Part shown: positions 16,484 through 25,457 of the stretch, piece after piece
How positions within the stretch are numbered: position 1 is the first letter of the stretch
How the letters are laid out: every line of letters begins with the position of its first letter
From: Pseudarthrobacter chlorophenolicus A6
Lineage (GTDB): Bacteria > Actinomycetota > Actinomycetes > Actinomycetales > Micrococcaceae
Direction of reading: 5' to 3'
DNA length: 64,000 nt
NCBI RefSeq assembly: GCF_000022025.1
Contig: NC_011886.1
Coordinates: 3,885,209 to 3,949,208 of the forward strand
The notes under the pieces: generated by a model
The model's input: the letters and a program-made list of their open reading frames with translations, nothing else
Databases searched by the model: none
What the model was told of the DNA's origin: nothing
Made by a program: the position numbers and the translations under genes

Positions 16484-17212
16484 CTAGTAGGCAGTCGAGT
16501 TGTCGACGTGGAAGTGGTAGAGGTTCCGGGCGGAGCCATAGCGCTTGAAATCGGCCGGGTTGTCGGTGCGGCCCGCGGTGGACAGCAGTTCTGCGAGTTC
16601 GGCCAGGTGCTCGTCCCGCAGCGGCTTTTCGATGCAGTCCGCGCCCAGGGAGGCCACGGTGCCCTTGACGTAGATCCGGGCTTCGTAGATGGAGTCGCCC
16701 AGGGCGTCGCCGGCGTCGCCGCAGACCACCAGCCGGCCGGCTTGGGCCATGAACGCTGACATGTGGCCGATGTTGCCGCCCACCACAATGTCCACGCCCT
16801 TCATGGAGATGCCGCAGCGGGCGCCGGCGTTGCCGTCGATGACCACCAGGCCGCCGTGGCCGGTGGCGGCGGCGGACTGGGAGGCATCGCCTGTGACGTG
16901 GACGGTGCCGGACATGATGTTCTCGGCCAGTCCGACGCCGGCATTGCCGTTGACGGTCACGGTTCCCTTTTGGTGCATCCCGGCGGCGTAGTAGCCGGCG
17001 TGGCCTTCGATGGTGACGTTCACGTCGGCGTTGATGCCGACGGCGAGGCTGTGTTTGCCGCCGGGGTGGGTCACGGTCCAGGACTGGCCGTCGACGGCGT
17101 GGTGCAGGTCCTGGTTCAGGCCGCGGACCGGGGCGTCGGCGAGGTCCACCACGGTGGGCGCCTCAGCGGTAGCTGCAGTTTCCAGGGCTTCGGGGGCTGT
17201 CAGAGTGACCAT
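16484..17212 (-). CDS. glxC: GlxC-like subunit with GXGXG beta-helix (MgsB-like)
   Basis: A 242-residue protein homologous to the C-terminal GXGXG domain of glutamate synthase. Repeats of the beta-helix are visible (NADVNVTIEGHAGYYAAG, VNGNAGVGLAENIMSG, VIDGNAGARCGISMKG, VVCGDAGDALGDSIYEA). As a free subunit it is the structural partner of GlxB and GlxD. Its first codons overlap the end of GlxB by 13 bp, so the trio is translationally coupled. Confidence 0.9.
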   Translation of the reverse strand: MVTLTAPEALETAATAEAPTVVDLADAPVRGLNQDLHHAVDGQSWTVTHPGGKHSLAVGINADVNVTIEGHAGYYAAGMHQKGTVTVNGNAGVGLAENIMSGTVHVTGDASQSAAATGHGGLVVIDGNAGARCGISMKGVDIVVGGNIGHMSAFMAQAGRLVVCGDAGDALGDSIYEARIYVKGTVASLGADCIEKPLRDEHLAELAELLSTAGRTDNPADFKRYGSARNLYHFHVDNSTAY

Positions 17213-18108
17213 GTGTAGACCTTTCCGGGTTCCGGTTCAAAGATGCGGGCGTTGTCGATGCCGGGCAGTGCTGCCAGGGCGCGGTACTCGGAGGCCATGG
17301 CCACGTAGTCGTCCGTTTCGGCGATGATGGCGGGCTTGCAGGCGATGGGGTCGCGGACCACTGCCATGCTGTCCGCGGTGGTGACCACCAGGGTGTAGAA
17401 GCCGTCCAGGACCTTGCCCAGGTTCACCAGCGCTTCCTCAAGGGTGTCGCCCTGCTTCAGCCGGGAAGCGACGTAGCGTGCGCCCACCTCGGTGTCGTTC
17501 TCGGAGTCGAACACCACGCCTTCGCGCTTGAGCTCGCGGCGGACGGTGGCGTGGTTGGAGAAGGACCCGTTGTGGACCAGGCAGAGGTCGTCGGCCACGG
17601 AGAAGGGGTGCGAGCCGCCGGCGGTGACGGCGGATTCGGTGGCCATCCGGGTGTGGGACAGGCCCTGGCTGCCGGCCATGGCCTCGAGCCCGTGCTCGGC
17701 GGCGATCTCCATGGGGTGGCCCACGCTCTTCATGACGGCAACGTGTTCGCCTCGGCCGATGATGGTGGCGCCGGGCACGGTTTCGGTGACGGCCTTGGCC
17801 AGCAGATCGGTCCCGACGGCGGCGCTCACCAGGGTGGTGTCCCCCACCACGCGGACGGCTGCTGCCGCATCTGCTGGGAGGAGCGCCGCGACGCCCGAGG
17901 TGATGTCCGCCGTCGTGATTCCCTGGTCTTTGCCGAGCAGGCTCAGGGTGGACGTGCCCGGGGAGACCAGGCCGGGGGTGTTGTAGACGGCGAGGCCGGC
18001 GGAGTCGGGTCCGCGGTCCACGATCTGGCAGAGCATCGAGGACAGCAGGCTGCCCATCCGGGGGTGCAGCGAGGGATTGCGCAGCTGCAGCGCGGCGATT
18101 CCGCACAT
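17200..18108 (-). CDS. glxB: GlxB-like class II glutamine amidotransferase subunit (MgsA-like)
   Basis: A 302-residue Ntn-type amidotransferase. The N-terminus is MCGIAALQ, so Cys2 becomes the catalytic nucleophile after Met removal. [34 protein letters not shown] and VHNGSFSN are the glutamine-binding segments. It would release ammonia, or methylamine from gamma-glutamylmethylamide, for transfer in the GlxBCD complex. It sits 26 bp after the glutamine synthetase gene and overlaps GlxC. Confidence 0.92.
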   Translation of the reverse strand: MCGIAALQLRNPSLHPRMGSLLSSMLCQIVDRGPDSAGLAVYNTPGLVSPGTSTLSLLGKDQGITTADITSGVAALLPADAAAAVRVVGDTTLVSAAVGTDLLAKAVTETVPGATIIGRGEHVAVMKSVGHPMEIAAEHGLEAMAGSQGLSHTRMATESAVTAGGSHPFSVADDLCLVHNGSFSNHATVRRELKREGVVFDSENDTEVGARYVASRLKQGDTLEEALVNLGKVLDGFYTLVVTTADSMAVVRDPIACKPAIIAETDDYVAMASEYRALAALPGIDNARIFEPEPGKVYTWSL

Positions 18109-18134
18109 GGTGGGATTCCTTTACTGGGTAGGGG

Positions 18135-19577
18135 TTAGATCGAGGTGAGGTAGGTCCGGATTTCCCAGTCGCTGACCTGGTTGTGCCAGCTGAGGAACTC
18201 GTCTTCCTTGGCGTCGGCGTAGTAGGCGCCGATTGCCGCGTCGCCGCTGAGGCTGGCCAGGATGACCGGGTCCCTGCGGAGTGCTTCGACGGCGTGCAGC
18301 AGCGTGGCCGGCAACAGGTGGGCATCCGCCTTGGACTCCCCCGGCCCGGACGGCGTGCCCGGGTCCATCGATTTCTCCACCCCGTCCAGGCCGGCGGCCA
18401 CGGCAGTGGCGATGGCCAGGTACGGGTTGGCGGAGCCATCGCCGGAGCGGAGTTCGATCCGCTTGTTGTCCGGCACGCGGATCATGTGGGTGCGGTCGTT
18501 GCCGCCGTAGGAGGCCTTCCGCGGGGACCAGGTGGCGCCGGAGGAGCTGGTGGTGGCGCCGGTCCGCTTGTAGGAGTTGACCGTGGGGGCGAGGAAGGCC
18601 TGCAGTGCGGGGGCGTGGTCCAGGATCCCGCCAATGAAGGAGTAGGCGAGGCCGGACAGCCCAAGGCCGCGTCCGCCGTCGTCCGCTGTCTTTTCCGCAT
18701 CTTCCGCACCCGGGAACAGTGCATTGCCGTCGGACCACAGCGAGAGGTGGAAGTGCAGGCCGGTGCCGGTGCGGTCGGTGAACGGCTTGGGCATGAAGGT
18801 GGCGGTCATCCCGCGCTGCTCGGCCAGGATGTTCAGGATGTAGCGGAGCGAGACTACGCGGTCCGCGGTGGTGAGGGCATCGGCGTAGTTGAAGTTCTGC
18901 TCAAACTGGCCCGCGGCGTCCTCGTGGTCGTTGGCGTAATTGCCCCAGCCCAGGCTGTTCATGGCTTCGCTGATGGACGTCAGGTGTTCGTACATCCGAG
19001 TGACACCGCGGGCGTCGTAGCAGGGGCGGGGCGAATCATCGCGGGTGTCGGCGGTGCTCAGCGTCCCGTCGTCGTTCCTGTTGACCAGGAAGTATTCCAC
19101 TTCCGCGCCCACCTTGGCCTGCATGCCCTGGTCCGCAAGCCGCGCCAGGGCGTTCTTGAGGATGACGCGCGGGGCGTAGGGCCAGGGCTTGCCGTTGACG
19201 TGCGGGTCGCAGTGGATGATGGCCAGGCCCTCCTTGATGAAGGGCACCGGGGTGAAGGACGTGAGATCGGGGACGGCGATGAGGTCCGCGTCCTGGGGCT
19301 TCTGGCCGATCAGGCCCGCGGCGTAGCCGGCGAAGCCCATGGCGCCTTTTTCGAGTTCGTCGGCGGCTTCCACCGGGACCAGCTTGGCGCAGGGCTTGCC
19401 GGTCATGTCCACGAAGGTGGCCAGGAGGAAGCGGACGTTGTGGGCGCGGGCGATGTCCGCGAGGGAGATGGTGGGTTCTTCGGCTGGAGTGTCCGGGCGG
19501 GGTGCCGGCGGCTCGGTGCGGGCGGGAGCGGTGAACTCCGCCGCGGTGGTTACAGCAGGGGTTGCGACACTTGTCAT
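18135..19577 (-). CDS. glnT: Type III glutamine synthetase / gamma-glutamylmethylamide synthetase family
   Basis: A 480-residue ATP-dependent gamma-glutamyl-amine ligase. Typical elements are AKVGAEVEYFLVNRNDDG, the GQFEQNFNYADALTTADR metal and ATP region, GTGLHFHLSLW, LAPTVNSYKRTGA and RIELRSGDGSANPYLA. This subfamily, adjacent to glxBCD, includes GlnT and the methylamine-using GmaS. The ATG at 19577 has AGGA upstream and removes a spurious 21-residue extension. The first 35 residues are Ala/Pro-rich and probably disordered. As first gene of the set it probably activates the amine (ammonia or methylamine) onto glutamate. Confidence 0.92.
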   Translation of the reverse strand: MTSVATPAVTTAAEFTAPARTEPPAPRPDTPAEEPTISLADIARAHNVRFLLATFVDMTGKPCAKLVPVEAADELEKGAMGFAGYAAGLIGQKPQDADLIAVPDLTSFTPVPFIKEGLAIIHCDPHVNGKPWPYAPRVILKNALARLADQGMQAKVGAEVEYFLVNRNDDGTLSTADTRDDSPRPCYDARGVTRMYEHLTSISEAMNSLGWGNYANDHEDAAGQFEQNFNYADALTTADRVVSLRYILNILAEQRGMTATFMPKPFTDRTGTGLHFHLSLWSDGNALFPGAEDAEKTADDGGRGLGLSGLAYSFIGGILDHAPALQAFLAPTVNSYKRTGATTSSSGATWSPRKASYGGNDRTHMIRVPDNKRIELRSGDGSANPYLAIATAVAAGLDGVEKSMDPGTPSGPGESKADAHLLPATLLHAVEALRRDPVILASLSGDAAIGAYYADAKEDEFLSWHNQVSDWEIRTYLTSI

Positions 19578-19920
19578 CGAAACATTCCTGTCCGGGTTGG
19601 TGTTAGCTACTAGTAAACCTTGTTGCACCAGAGTATCCAAGCTGACATTTCATGCGTCGGGCGGGCAGGTTAACTTGATGTTTCCCCGGACGCACCGTTT
19701 TGCGGGCCTTCCCGCCCCGGGGCTTGGCGCATCAGAGGCTTGTTCGCGGATCAGAGCCTTGAAGAGTCGGGTTGTGCGAACAGGCCCATGATTCGCGGGC
19801 ACGGCGCCCATCCCGCGGTCCCCATCCATGGCGAACTAACCTGCGGGCACAGCAAAGCGGCGGCCGTCCCGGAAGGGACGGCCGCCGCTGGGAAGGACAA
19901 AGCCGGGAGGCCGGTCACTC
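19578..19920. other. Intergenic region upstream of the glutamine synthetase operon
   Basis: These 343 bases separate two minus-strand genes. The part next to 19577 should hold the operon promoter; an AT-richer stretch with TTAGCTACTAGTAAA (19603-19617) is the most operator-like piece. The far end holds the terminator described at 19856-19889. No convincing gene is seen. Confidence 0.5.
19856..19889. terminator. Strong terminator hairpin after the GH3 gene
   Basis: A 15-bp stem (19856-19870 with 19875-19889) is closed by a GGAA tetraloop and is fully complementary. It lies about 30 bases past the stop of the minus-strand GH3 gene at 19921 and separates the glycoside island from the nitrogen operon. 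Confidence 0.85.
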
Positions 19921-22104
19921 TTAGGAGACGCGGAGCTCCACAACCTGCGAGCGCTCCAGCCCGCCGCCCACATGGATTTCGAAGGTCCCGGCCTCCACGG
20001 CGTACTGGTCCTGGTTGTCCCAGAAGCCGAGATCCTGCCAGCCCAGCTCAAAGATCACTGTTGTGGACTGGTCCGGGTCCAGGGTTGACCGAGTGAACGA
20101 GCGCAACCGGCGGACAGGCTGGGCCAGCGACGCCACCAGGTCCCGAATGAACACCATGGTGACTTCGTCCCCTGCCACCGCCCCGGTGTTCGTGACGGAA
20201 ACCGACACTTCAACTGATCTCCCCGCACGGAGATCGTCCAAGGAAATACTTGCTGGAGTCACGCTGGCCCCGCCGTGCTGGAAGGTGGTGTAGCTGAGGC
20301 CGTGCCCAAACGGGAACTGCGGTCCCAGTTCGAGGTCCCTGTACTTGGACGTGTAATGGTCATCCGTGTTGCCGGGACCCAGCAATCCCACGTCGAGGGC
20401 GCCGCCGTCGATCGTTCCGGAAATCGTGGCCGGGCGCCCAGTGTTCTCGTGGTCGTAGTAAATGGGAACCTGGCTGGAAGACCTGGGGAACGTCATGGGC
20501 AACCGCCCGCCCGGGTTCACTGCGCCACTCAGGGCACGGGCCACGGCGCGCGGGCTTTCCAACCCCGAGTGCCACGCTTCCAAAAGCGCCGGTACAGCAT
20601 CGATCCATGCGGCGGTAACCAGGGGCCGCCCATTGAACATGACAACGGCCGACGGCGTGCCGGTGGCAGCCACAGCAAGGATCAGCTCTTCCTGGGCACC
20701 GGGAAGCCTGAGGTCGCTGCGGGAGTTCGCCTCACCTGACAGCGCCGAAGGTTCCCCGACAGCAACTACGATCGCGTCGAAGTCAGCACCGTCAGCCACG
20801 GCCTGGGATATCGATTCGGACTCACCACCAAAAAAGCCCGTGGCGTCCCTCACGGTCAGTTGCCACTCCGGGCATTCTTGCCGAATCGCATCGGCCAGCG
20901 AGTCCGCGGGTTCGGCAAAGGACTGTACCCACGCACCGAGGTGATCAGTGCTGTTGGCGTAGGGCCCCACAAGGAGTACCCGCTGTGGAGCCGGGCTAAG
21001 GGGCAAAACGGACTCGTTCTTGAGCAGGACCAGCCCCTTCTCTGCAGCGGCCAGCGTAGCCCGGCGGCTGTCAGGGGACGGCACCGTCACCTCGTGCTCG
21101 GGCGCCCGGTACGGATTGGCGAACAAGCCCAGCGCAAGTTTCAGGCGGAGGACCCGCCGGACCGCATCGTCCACGCGAGCCACTGGCACGTCATCCGGCC
21201 CAAGGCGAGCGCCGCCGTCGGCCGTTGTGACGTTGCCGCCCATCTCAACGTCCAGGCCGGCCGCAAATGACTGCCTCAGCGCGTCCTCCATATCCTCGGC
21301 AATGCCATGGTCCAGCAGATTAACCACACCGTCGGCATCACCCACCACAACGCCCTCAAAACCAAACTCGTCCTTCAGGATGGAGGTCAGCAGGTGGTGG
21401 TTGGCATGCGCCGGCCGCCCGGAAACTGTATTGAAGGCGGCCATGACCGTGGCCACGCCCGCGTCGACAGCAGCCCTGAACGGGTCCAGGTAGACGTTGC
21501 GGAGCCGCTGGCTGGAAACATCAACAGTGTTGTAGTCCCGTCCACCTTCCACCTGGCCGTAGGCCACAAAGTGTTTGGCGCACGCCAGTATGGAACCCGG
21601 ATCACTTAGCGATTTCCCTTGGTAACCGCGCACCTTCGCCGCTCCGAACACACTGTTGACGTAGGCGTCTTCTCCGAAGCCTTCAACAACGCGGCCCCAG
21701 CGAGGATCCCGGGACACATCGATCATGGGCGAGAACGTCCAGTTGACTCCCCCGGAGGCCGCCTCCTGCGCTGTGACGCGGGCATCCACCTCGGCGGTGG
21801 CCGGATCAAAGCTGGCTGCCTGGGCAATGGGTACCGGAAAGGTTGTCCGCTGTCCGTGGATGACATCCAACCCCACCAGGAGCGGTATGCCATGGGGCGT
21901 TTCCTCACGGGCAATACGTTGCAGCTCATTGGTGGCGCCGGCACTGCGCGGCCAGAAGATGGCTCCGATCCCGCTGCGGACCAGCTCTGCAGCATCCTCC
22001 AGCCGCGGACGGAAAGCTATTTGGAGTTGGGCGAGCTTCTGTTCCCACGTCAGGGATTCCAGGAGGTTTTCCACAAGCTCGTGGTGTGCCGGCGCCAATG
22101 TCAC
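19921..22104 (-). CDS. Glycoside hydrolase family 3 (beta-glucosidase/xylosidase type)
   Basis: A 727-residue GH3 enzyme with no signal peptide, so it acts inside the cell. The barrel holds FSPMIDVSRDPRWGRVVEGFGED, the substrate-binding CAKHFVAYGQVEGGRDY and the nucleophile Asp in GVVVGDADGV (usually SDW). The alpha/beta sandwich holds LLKNESVLPLSP, and a C-terminal fibronectin-like domain (VSVSVTNTGAVAGDEV) completes it. It releases terminal beta-D-glucosyl or xylosyl residues from oligosaccharides or glycosides. The GTG start at 22104 has AAAGGA. It is 45 bp downstream of the CarC gene and likely cotranscribed with carBC. Confidence 0.93.
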   Translation of the reverse strand: MTLAPAHHELVENLLESLTWEQKLAQLQIAFRPRLEDAAELVRSGIGAIFWPRSAGATNELQRIAREETPHGIPLLVGLDVIHGQRTTFPVPIAQAASFDPATAEVDARVTAQEAASGGVNWTFSPMIDVSRDPRWGRVVEGFGEDAYVNSVFGAAKVRGYQGKSLSDPGSILACAKHFVAYGQVEGGRDYNTVDVSSQRLRNVYLDPFRAAVDAGVATVMAAFNTVSGRPAHANHHLLTSILKDEFGFEGVVVGDADGVVNLLDHGIAEDMEDALRQSFAAGLDVEMGGNVTTADGGARLGPDDVPVARVDDAVRRVLRLKLALGLFANPYRAPEHEVTVPSPDSRRATLAAAEKGLVLLKNESVLPLSPAPQRVLLVGPYANSTDHLGAWVQSFAEPADSLADAIRQECPEWQLTVRDATGFFGGESESISQAVADGADFDAIVVAVGEPSALSGEANSRSDLRLPGAQEELILAVAATGTPSAVVMFNGRPLVTAAWIDAVPALLEAWHSGLESPRAVARALSGAVNPGGRLPMTFPRSSSQVPIYYDHENTGRPATISGTIDGGALDVGLLGPGNTDDHYTSKYRDLELGPQFPFGHGLSYTTFQHGGASVTPASISLDDLRAGRSVEVSVSVTNTGAVAGDEVTMVFIRDLVASLAQPVRRLRSFTRSTLDPDQSTTVIFELGWQDLGFWDNQDQYAVEAGTFEIHVGGGLERSQVVELRVS

Positions 22105-22149
22105 CGTTGGTCCTTTCGTTGATGGTGGACATCGCGCCGGCTACGGCGG

Positions 22150-22542
22150 TCAGTCCCGGAGTGCCAGTACCTTTTGGTCGGCGCCACCGCCCGGAACGGG
22201 CATGTAGGAGATCCTCAACCGTTCACGTACCGCCACGGAGTGCTCGCCACGCCCCAGTCCGCCTGGCTTGTCCACGGCCACTGTTGCAATTTCGCCCATT
22301 TCCCAGCGGTCATCGAAGATCCCGGGGAGGTCTGCCAGTTTGTAGGTATTTCCGTGGACGGTGAGGGATACGGCAGAGGCCGGGGCTGTCTCGCCGTCGA
22401 CGGTGACCTGCACGTCCTCCACCATGGAAAGCCCTAAACCGCGGTAGTACGGAAGCCGCACCCCAAGCTGGAAGCCGGTGACGTCGTCACCCTCAACCAC
22501 GTTGCGGAGGGTGTCCTCAACGATCATGTACTTATCGAACAC
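22150..22542 (-). CDS. carC: C-glycoside deglycosidase beta subunit (CarC-like, DUF6379)
   Basis: A 130-residue beta-rich protein (start VFDKYMIVEDTLRNVVEG; end MPVPGGGADQKVLALRD). It matches the small subunit of microbial C-glycoside deglycosidases, which pairs with a TIM-barrel subunit to split the C-C bond of 3-oxo-C-glucosides. The GTG start at 22542, preceded by GGGAGG, was chosen over the 21-residue longer frame and overlaps the CarB gene by 11 bp. The assignment rests on size, sequence character and gene order with CarB and CarA. Confidence 0.8.
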   Translation of the reverse strand: MFDKYMIVEDTLRNVVEGDDVTGFQLGVRLPYYRGLGLSMVEDVQVTVDGETAPASAVSLTVHGNTYKLADLPGIFDDRWEMGEIATVAVDKPGGLGRGEHSVAVRERLRISYMPVPGGGADQKVLALRD

Positions 22543-23572
22543 TGTGACCTCCCTGGGCAGAGGCGCCTGCGGCGACCCCCTCGTCTTCACCGAGCAGACG
22601 CTCAAACATCCGGTGCTGCCGGCGGACCTGCTCTACGCTGTCCACCTCAAAAATGTCCTGGATATGCCTGTTGCCTTCGTACTCGCTGGAGAGATAGCCG
22701 TTGTATCCGCCTTCAATCAGCACGGGGATGATTTTGTCGTAGGGGATGCTGTATTCCGTACCCTCATCGGTCATCTCGTAGAACTTCGCCTGGATGTGGT
22801 GGATCAGCGGCATGTGCTCCAACATCACCCGGGGATCATTCCAGGTGAGGAAAGTGGAAAGCCGGGCGATGCCCTGCTCCACCGGGTTGGCGCCCATGTA
22901 GTTGAAGGTGTCCATGAGCCCGTGCACGTCCCCGCGGCTGTTGTACGTTTCCACCGCGAGCTCCACAAGATGGGGCCTGGCTCCGTCCCGTAGCGCCCGG
23001 TCCGACATAACCCGGGGGAAACGTTCAACGAACGTGCCCATGTCCGGCATGAAGCCCAGAGCCGGAGACTGCAAGCGGTGCATGACCTCCAAATGCCGGA
23101 TCACCCAGGGGTGCTCGTAGTGGAAGGGCGCATGCACTTCCAGAAGCAGCTTCAGGCCCAGCTTCTCAGCGTAGGAGGCGCACGCTTCCATGACCTCCGG
23201 CGGCGTGTTGATGATGGCCCGGACGTGCTTGGCGCCCATTCTCTTGGCGATGTCCAGGTCCCTGCGAACGGACTCCGTCATCTCGTCCAGGGTCATGACC
23301 CGGCCGGGATAGCGCTTGGTATCCAGGAAAAGGTCCGTGGCCACCGTTGTGGTTCCGTACTTTTCCATCCAACCGCCCCACGTGCGGTAGAAGGCTTCGC
23401 CGGGATCCGGATACCCGGTCATGGATTGTTCGGGGATGATCTCGATCCCCAAGGCCCCTATGGTCGCGGCCTCGCTGACACAGTCCTCCAAGGACATCTT
23501 CTTCAGGAAGCACTCTTCCTGGTAACTGTAGAAACTGACTCCACGCTTGATCTGATGGGCGGTACTCAACAC
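22532..23572 (-). CDS. carB: C-glycoside deglycosidase alpha subunit (CarB-like), TIM barrel of the sugar isomerase/AP endonuclease 2 family
   Basis: A 346-residue xylose-isomerase-like TIM barrel. It begins KRGVSFYSYQEECFLKKMSL and contains metal-site candidates in IEIIPEQSM (Glu), LLLEVHAPFHYEHPW (Glu/His), GFMPDMGTF (Asp) and IHHIQAKFYEM. The C-terminus GGYNGYLSSEYEGNRH closes the barrel. This is the catalytic subunit type that eliminates the aglycone from a 3-oxo-C-glucoside with a divalent metal. Overlap with carC and a divergent GMC oxidase give the carA/carBC arrangement. A generic sugar isomerase role is the alternative. Confidence 0.82.
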   Translation of the reverse strand: MLSTAHQIKRGVSFYSYQEECFLKKMSLEDCVSEAATIGALGIEIIPEQSMTGYPDPGEAFYRTWGGWMEKYGTTTVATDLFLDTKRYPGRVMTLDEMTESVRRDLDIAKRMGAKHVRAIINTPPEVMEACASYAEKLGLKLLLEVHAPFHYEHPWVIRHLEVMHRLQSPALGFMPDMGTFVERFPRVMSDRALRDGARPHLVELAVETYNSRGDVHGLMDTFNYMGANPVEQGIARLSTFLTWNDPRVMLEHMPLIHHIQAKFYEMTDEGTEYSIPYDKIIPVLIEGGYNGYLSSEYEGNRHIQDIFEVDSVEQVRRQHRMFERLLGEDEGVAAGASAQGGHSVR

Positions 23573-23744
23573 CCAGCTCCTCGTGTTTGGCGCGCACTGG
23601 ACGCGACATTTCGCACCGACCTACGACGGGCGTAGTCCAACGCTACTGGCGGCATCCTGCAAATGGCAGTGGCCCCAGGATCAGGAACCCCAATGCCGCT
23701 CATCCACAGATCGAATGACTGCCGGAGGCCCTCCCAGGACATTC

Positions 23745-23768
23745 CACCAGTTAGCGTTTTAACAGGTG
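23745..23768. promoter_or_regulatory. Candidate operator: imperfect palindrome between carB and carA
   Basis: CACCAGTTA (23745-23753), a 6-nt spacer, then TAACAGGTG (23760-23768). The half sites are inverted repeats with one mismatch. It lies about 170 bases before the carB start and about 100 before the carA start, as expected for an operator controlling both directions. No LacI, GntR or other regulator is adjacent, so its protein is unknown. Confidence 0.4.
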
Positions 23769-23864
23769 CCTGCATCGACCACCGCGCGTACTGCGCGCTG
23801 ATGCTCCCGGGCACCGTGCCGCAGGTTCACGCGCCGGGCACTGAGTGATCCGTGAAGGATTCCC

Positions 23865-25361
23865 GTGAAAATCCATGAGTACGACGCCGTCATTGTTGGC
23901 AGCGGTCCCGCAGGCGCCGCCTATGCCCGAACCCTCCACGAGGAGGCTCCGCAGCTGCGGGTCTTAATGGTGGAAGCCGGCCCGTCGTTGTCCAAACCAC
24001 CAGGTTTGCACGTCAAAAACCTGCCCGATCCGAAAGCTCGGGCGGCCGCCCAACTGGCATCGCAAGGACCGGTCACCTCCCTCAACCCCGAGTCCCCTGT
24101 CCCCGGCCCCGGACGTCCAGGGACTTTCCTTTTGCGGCCGGACGAACTGGCTCCCCTGGCCGGAATGCCGGCGGCCGCCATGTCCAGCAACGTCGGCGGC
24201 ATGGGCGCCCACTGGACCTGCGCTTGCCCAAGGCCCGGAGCATCCGAGCGGATCTCGTTCCTGGACGACGGAACCCTTGATGCAGCTCTCGGAGAGGCCG
24301 AACGGCTTTTGTCCGTCACGTCGGAGGCATTCGCTGACGCTCCCTTCTCCGGTGACGTCCGCGACCGGCTCAAACGCGCTTTTCACCGCACTGGTGCCGC
24401 AGCCATCCAGCCCATGCCACTTGCCGTGCGAAAGCATCCTGACGGCACCATCACATGGTCCGGGACCGACGTCGTCATGGGTCCGCTGGCTGAACCGACA
24501 ACGCGCGGTGACTTCTTTGAGCTCCGTGCCCAGACGCTGTGCCAACGGGTGATGCTCGACGCCGGACACGTCACCGGAGTCGAGTTGAAGGACCTCACCA
24601 ACGGTACCGTGACCCAGGTCCATGCCCCTGCAGTGGTGGTGGCGGCCGATGCCCTCCGCACACCGCAGCTCTTGTTCGCCTCGGGCGTGCGGCCGCGGGC
24701 TCTGGGCCGGTACCTGAACGACCAGCCGCAAGTCATCAGCGCCGTGCGTTTACCGGCCGATGTTGTTCAGTCAGGTGCCGGAGAGGCCGCTGCCGGTGCC
24801 GCGGTGCACAGCGGTGTTTCCTGGGTTCCCTACACGGACGAGGAACCGTTCCACGGCCAAGTGATGCAGCTTGATGCATCCCCTGTGCCCCTCGCTGAAG
24901 ACGACCCCGTGGTGCCGGGATCTGTCATTGGACTCGGCTGGTTTTGCGCGACGGAAACCGTGGAAGAAAACAGGGTGGAGTTCGATGACACCAGCCTGGA
25001 CCACTACGGGATGCCCCGCATGACCATCAACTACAACCTCACGTGGAAGGACCTCCGGGTCATCGAGCAGGCCAAGGAGGCGGTGACCCGCGCAGGCAAG
25101 GTCCTGGGAACTTTTCTGGATGACAGGCCGCCTTTCCTCCTCCCCGCAGGTTCGTCGCTCCACTACCAGGGGTCGGTCCGGATGGGACAGTACGACGACG
25201 GCCGCTCGGTATGCGGTCCGGACAGTCAGGTGTGGGGTACCGAAGGGCTTTATGTGGCCGGCAACGGCGTGATCCCCACTTCCACCGCCTGCAATCCAAC
25301 GCTGACTTCGGTGGCCCTCGCGGTCCTGGGAGCACGGTCACTGGCCCGGAGTATGCACTAA
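23865..25361 (+). CDS. carA: GMC-family FAD oxidoreductase, C-glycoside 3-oxidase type (CarA-like)
   Basis: A 498-residue flavoenzyme. FAD-binding fold at residues 7-25 (AVIVGSGPAGAAYARTL), a second flavin segment MSSNVGGMGAHWTCACPRPG, and a substrate-domain C-terminus with the catalytic His in SSLHYQGSVRMG and the Asn in TACNPTLTSVALA. It resembles pyranose-2-oxidase relatives that oxidise the C3 hydroxyl of glucosyl groups, the step required before CarBC can break a C-glycosidic bond. The GTG start at 23865 has AAGGA. Oxidation of an O-glycoside or a free sugar cannot be excluded. Confidence 0.85.
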   Translation: MKIHEYDAVIVGSGPAGAAYARTLHEEAPQLRVLMVEAGPSLSKPPGLHVKNLPDPKARAAAQLASQGPVTSLNPESPVPGPGRPGTFLLRPDELAPLAGMPAAAMSSNVGGMGAHWTCACPRPGASERISFLDDGTLDAALGEAERLLSVTSEAFADAPFSGDVRDRLKRAFHRTGAAAIQPMPLAVRKHPDGTITWSGTDVVMGPLAEPTTRGDFFELRAQTLCQRVMLDAGHVTGVELKDLTNGTVTQVHAPAVVVAADALRTPQLLFASGVRPRALGRYLNDQPQVISAVRLPADVVQSGAGEAAAGAAVHSGVSWVPYTDEEPFHGQVMQLDASPVPLAEDDPVVPGSVIGLGWFCATETVEENRVEFDDTSLDHYGMPRMTINYNLTWKDLRVIEQAKEAVTRAGKVLGTFLDDRPPFLLPAGSSLHYQGSVRMGQYDDGRSVCGPDSQVWGTEGLYVAGNGVIPTSTACNPTLTSVALAVLGARSLARSMH

Positions 25362-25393
25362 CCCGGAAAGTCCCACGGCCCCCAAGAGCGCCG

Positions 25394-25442
25394 CAGCAAA
25401 AGGGCGGGTCCACCATAGTGTGGTGGACCCGCCCTTTTGCTG
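25394..25442. terminator. Bidirectional terminator between carA and the GH35 gene
   Basis: A perfect 22-bp stem (25394-25415 with 25421-25442) with a 5-nt loop. Its base pairs AAAA with TTTT, giving a T-run in both directions. It sits exactly between the convergent carA (stop 25361) and GH35 (stop 25458) genes. Confidence 0.9.
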
Positions 25443-25457
25443 ATCTTGCAGGCAGTG

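Noticed and set aside
15205..16548. A 447-codon plus-strand frame
   Set aside because: Antisense to GlxD; its sequence is Gly/Val/His-rich without domains.
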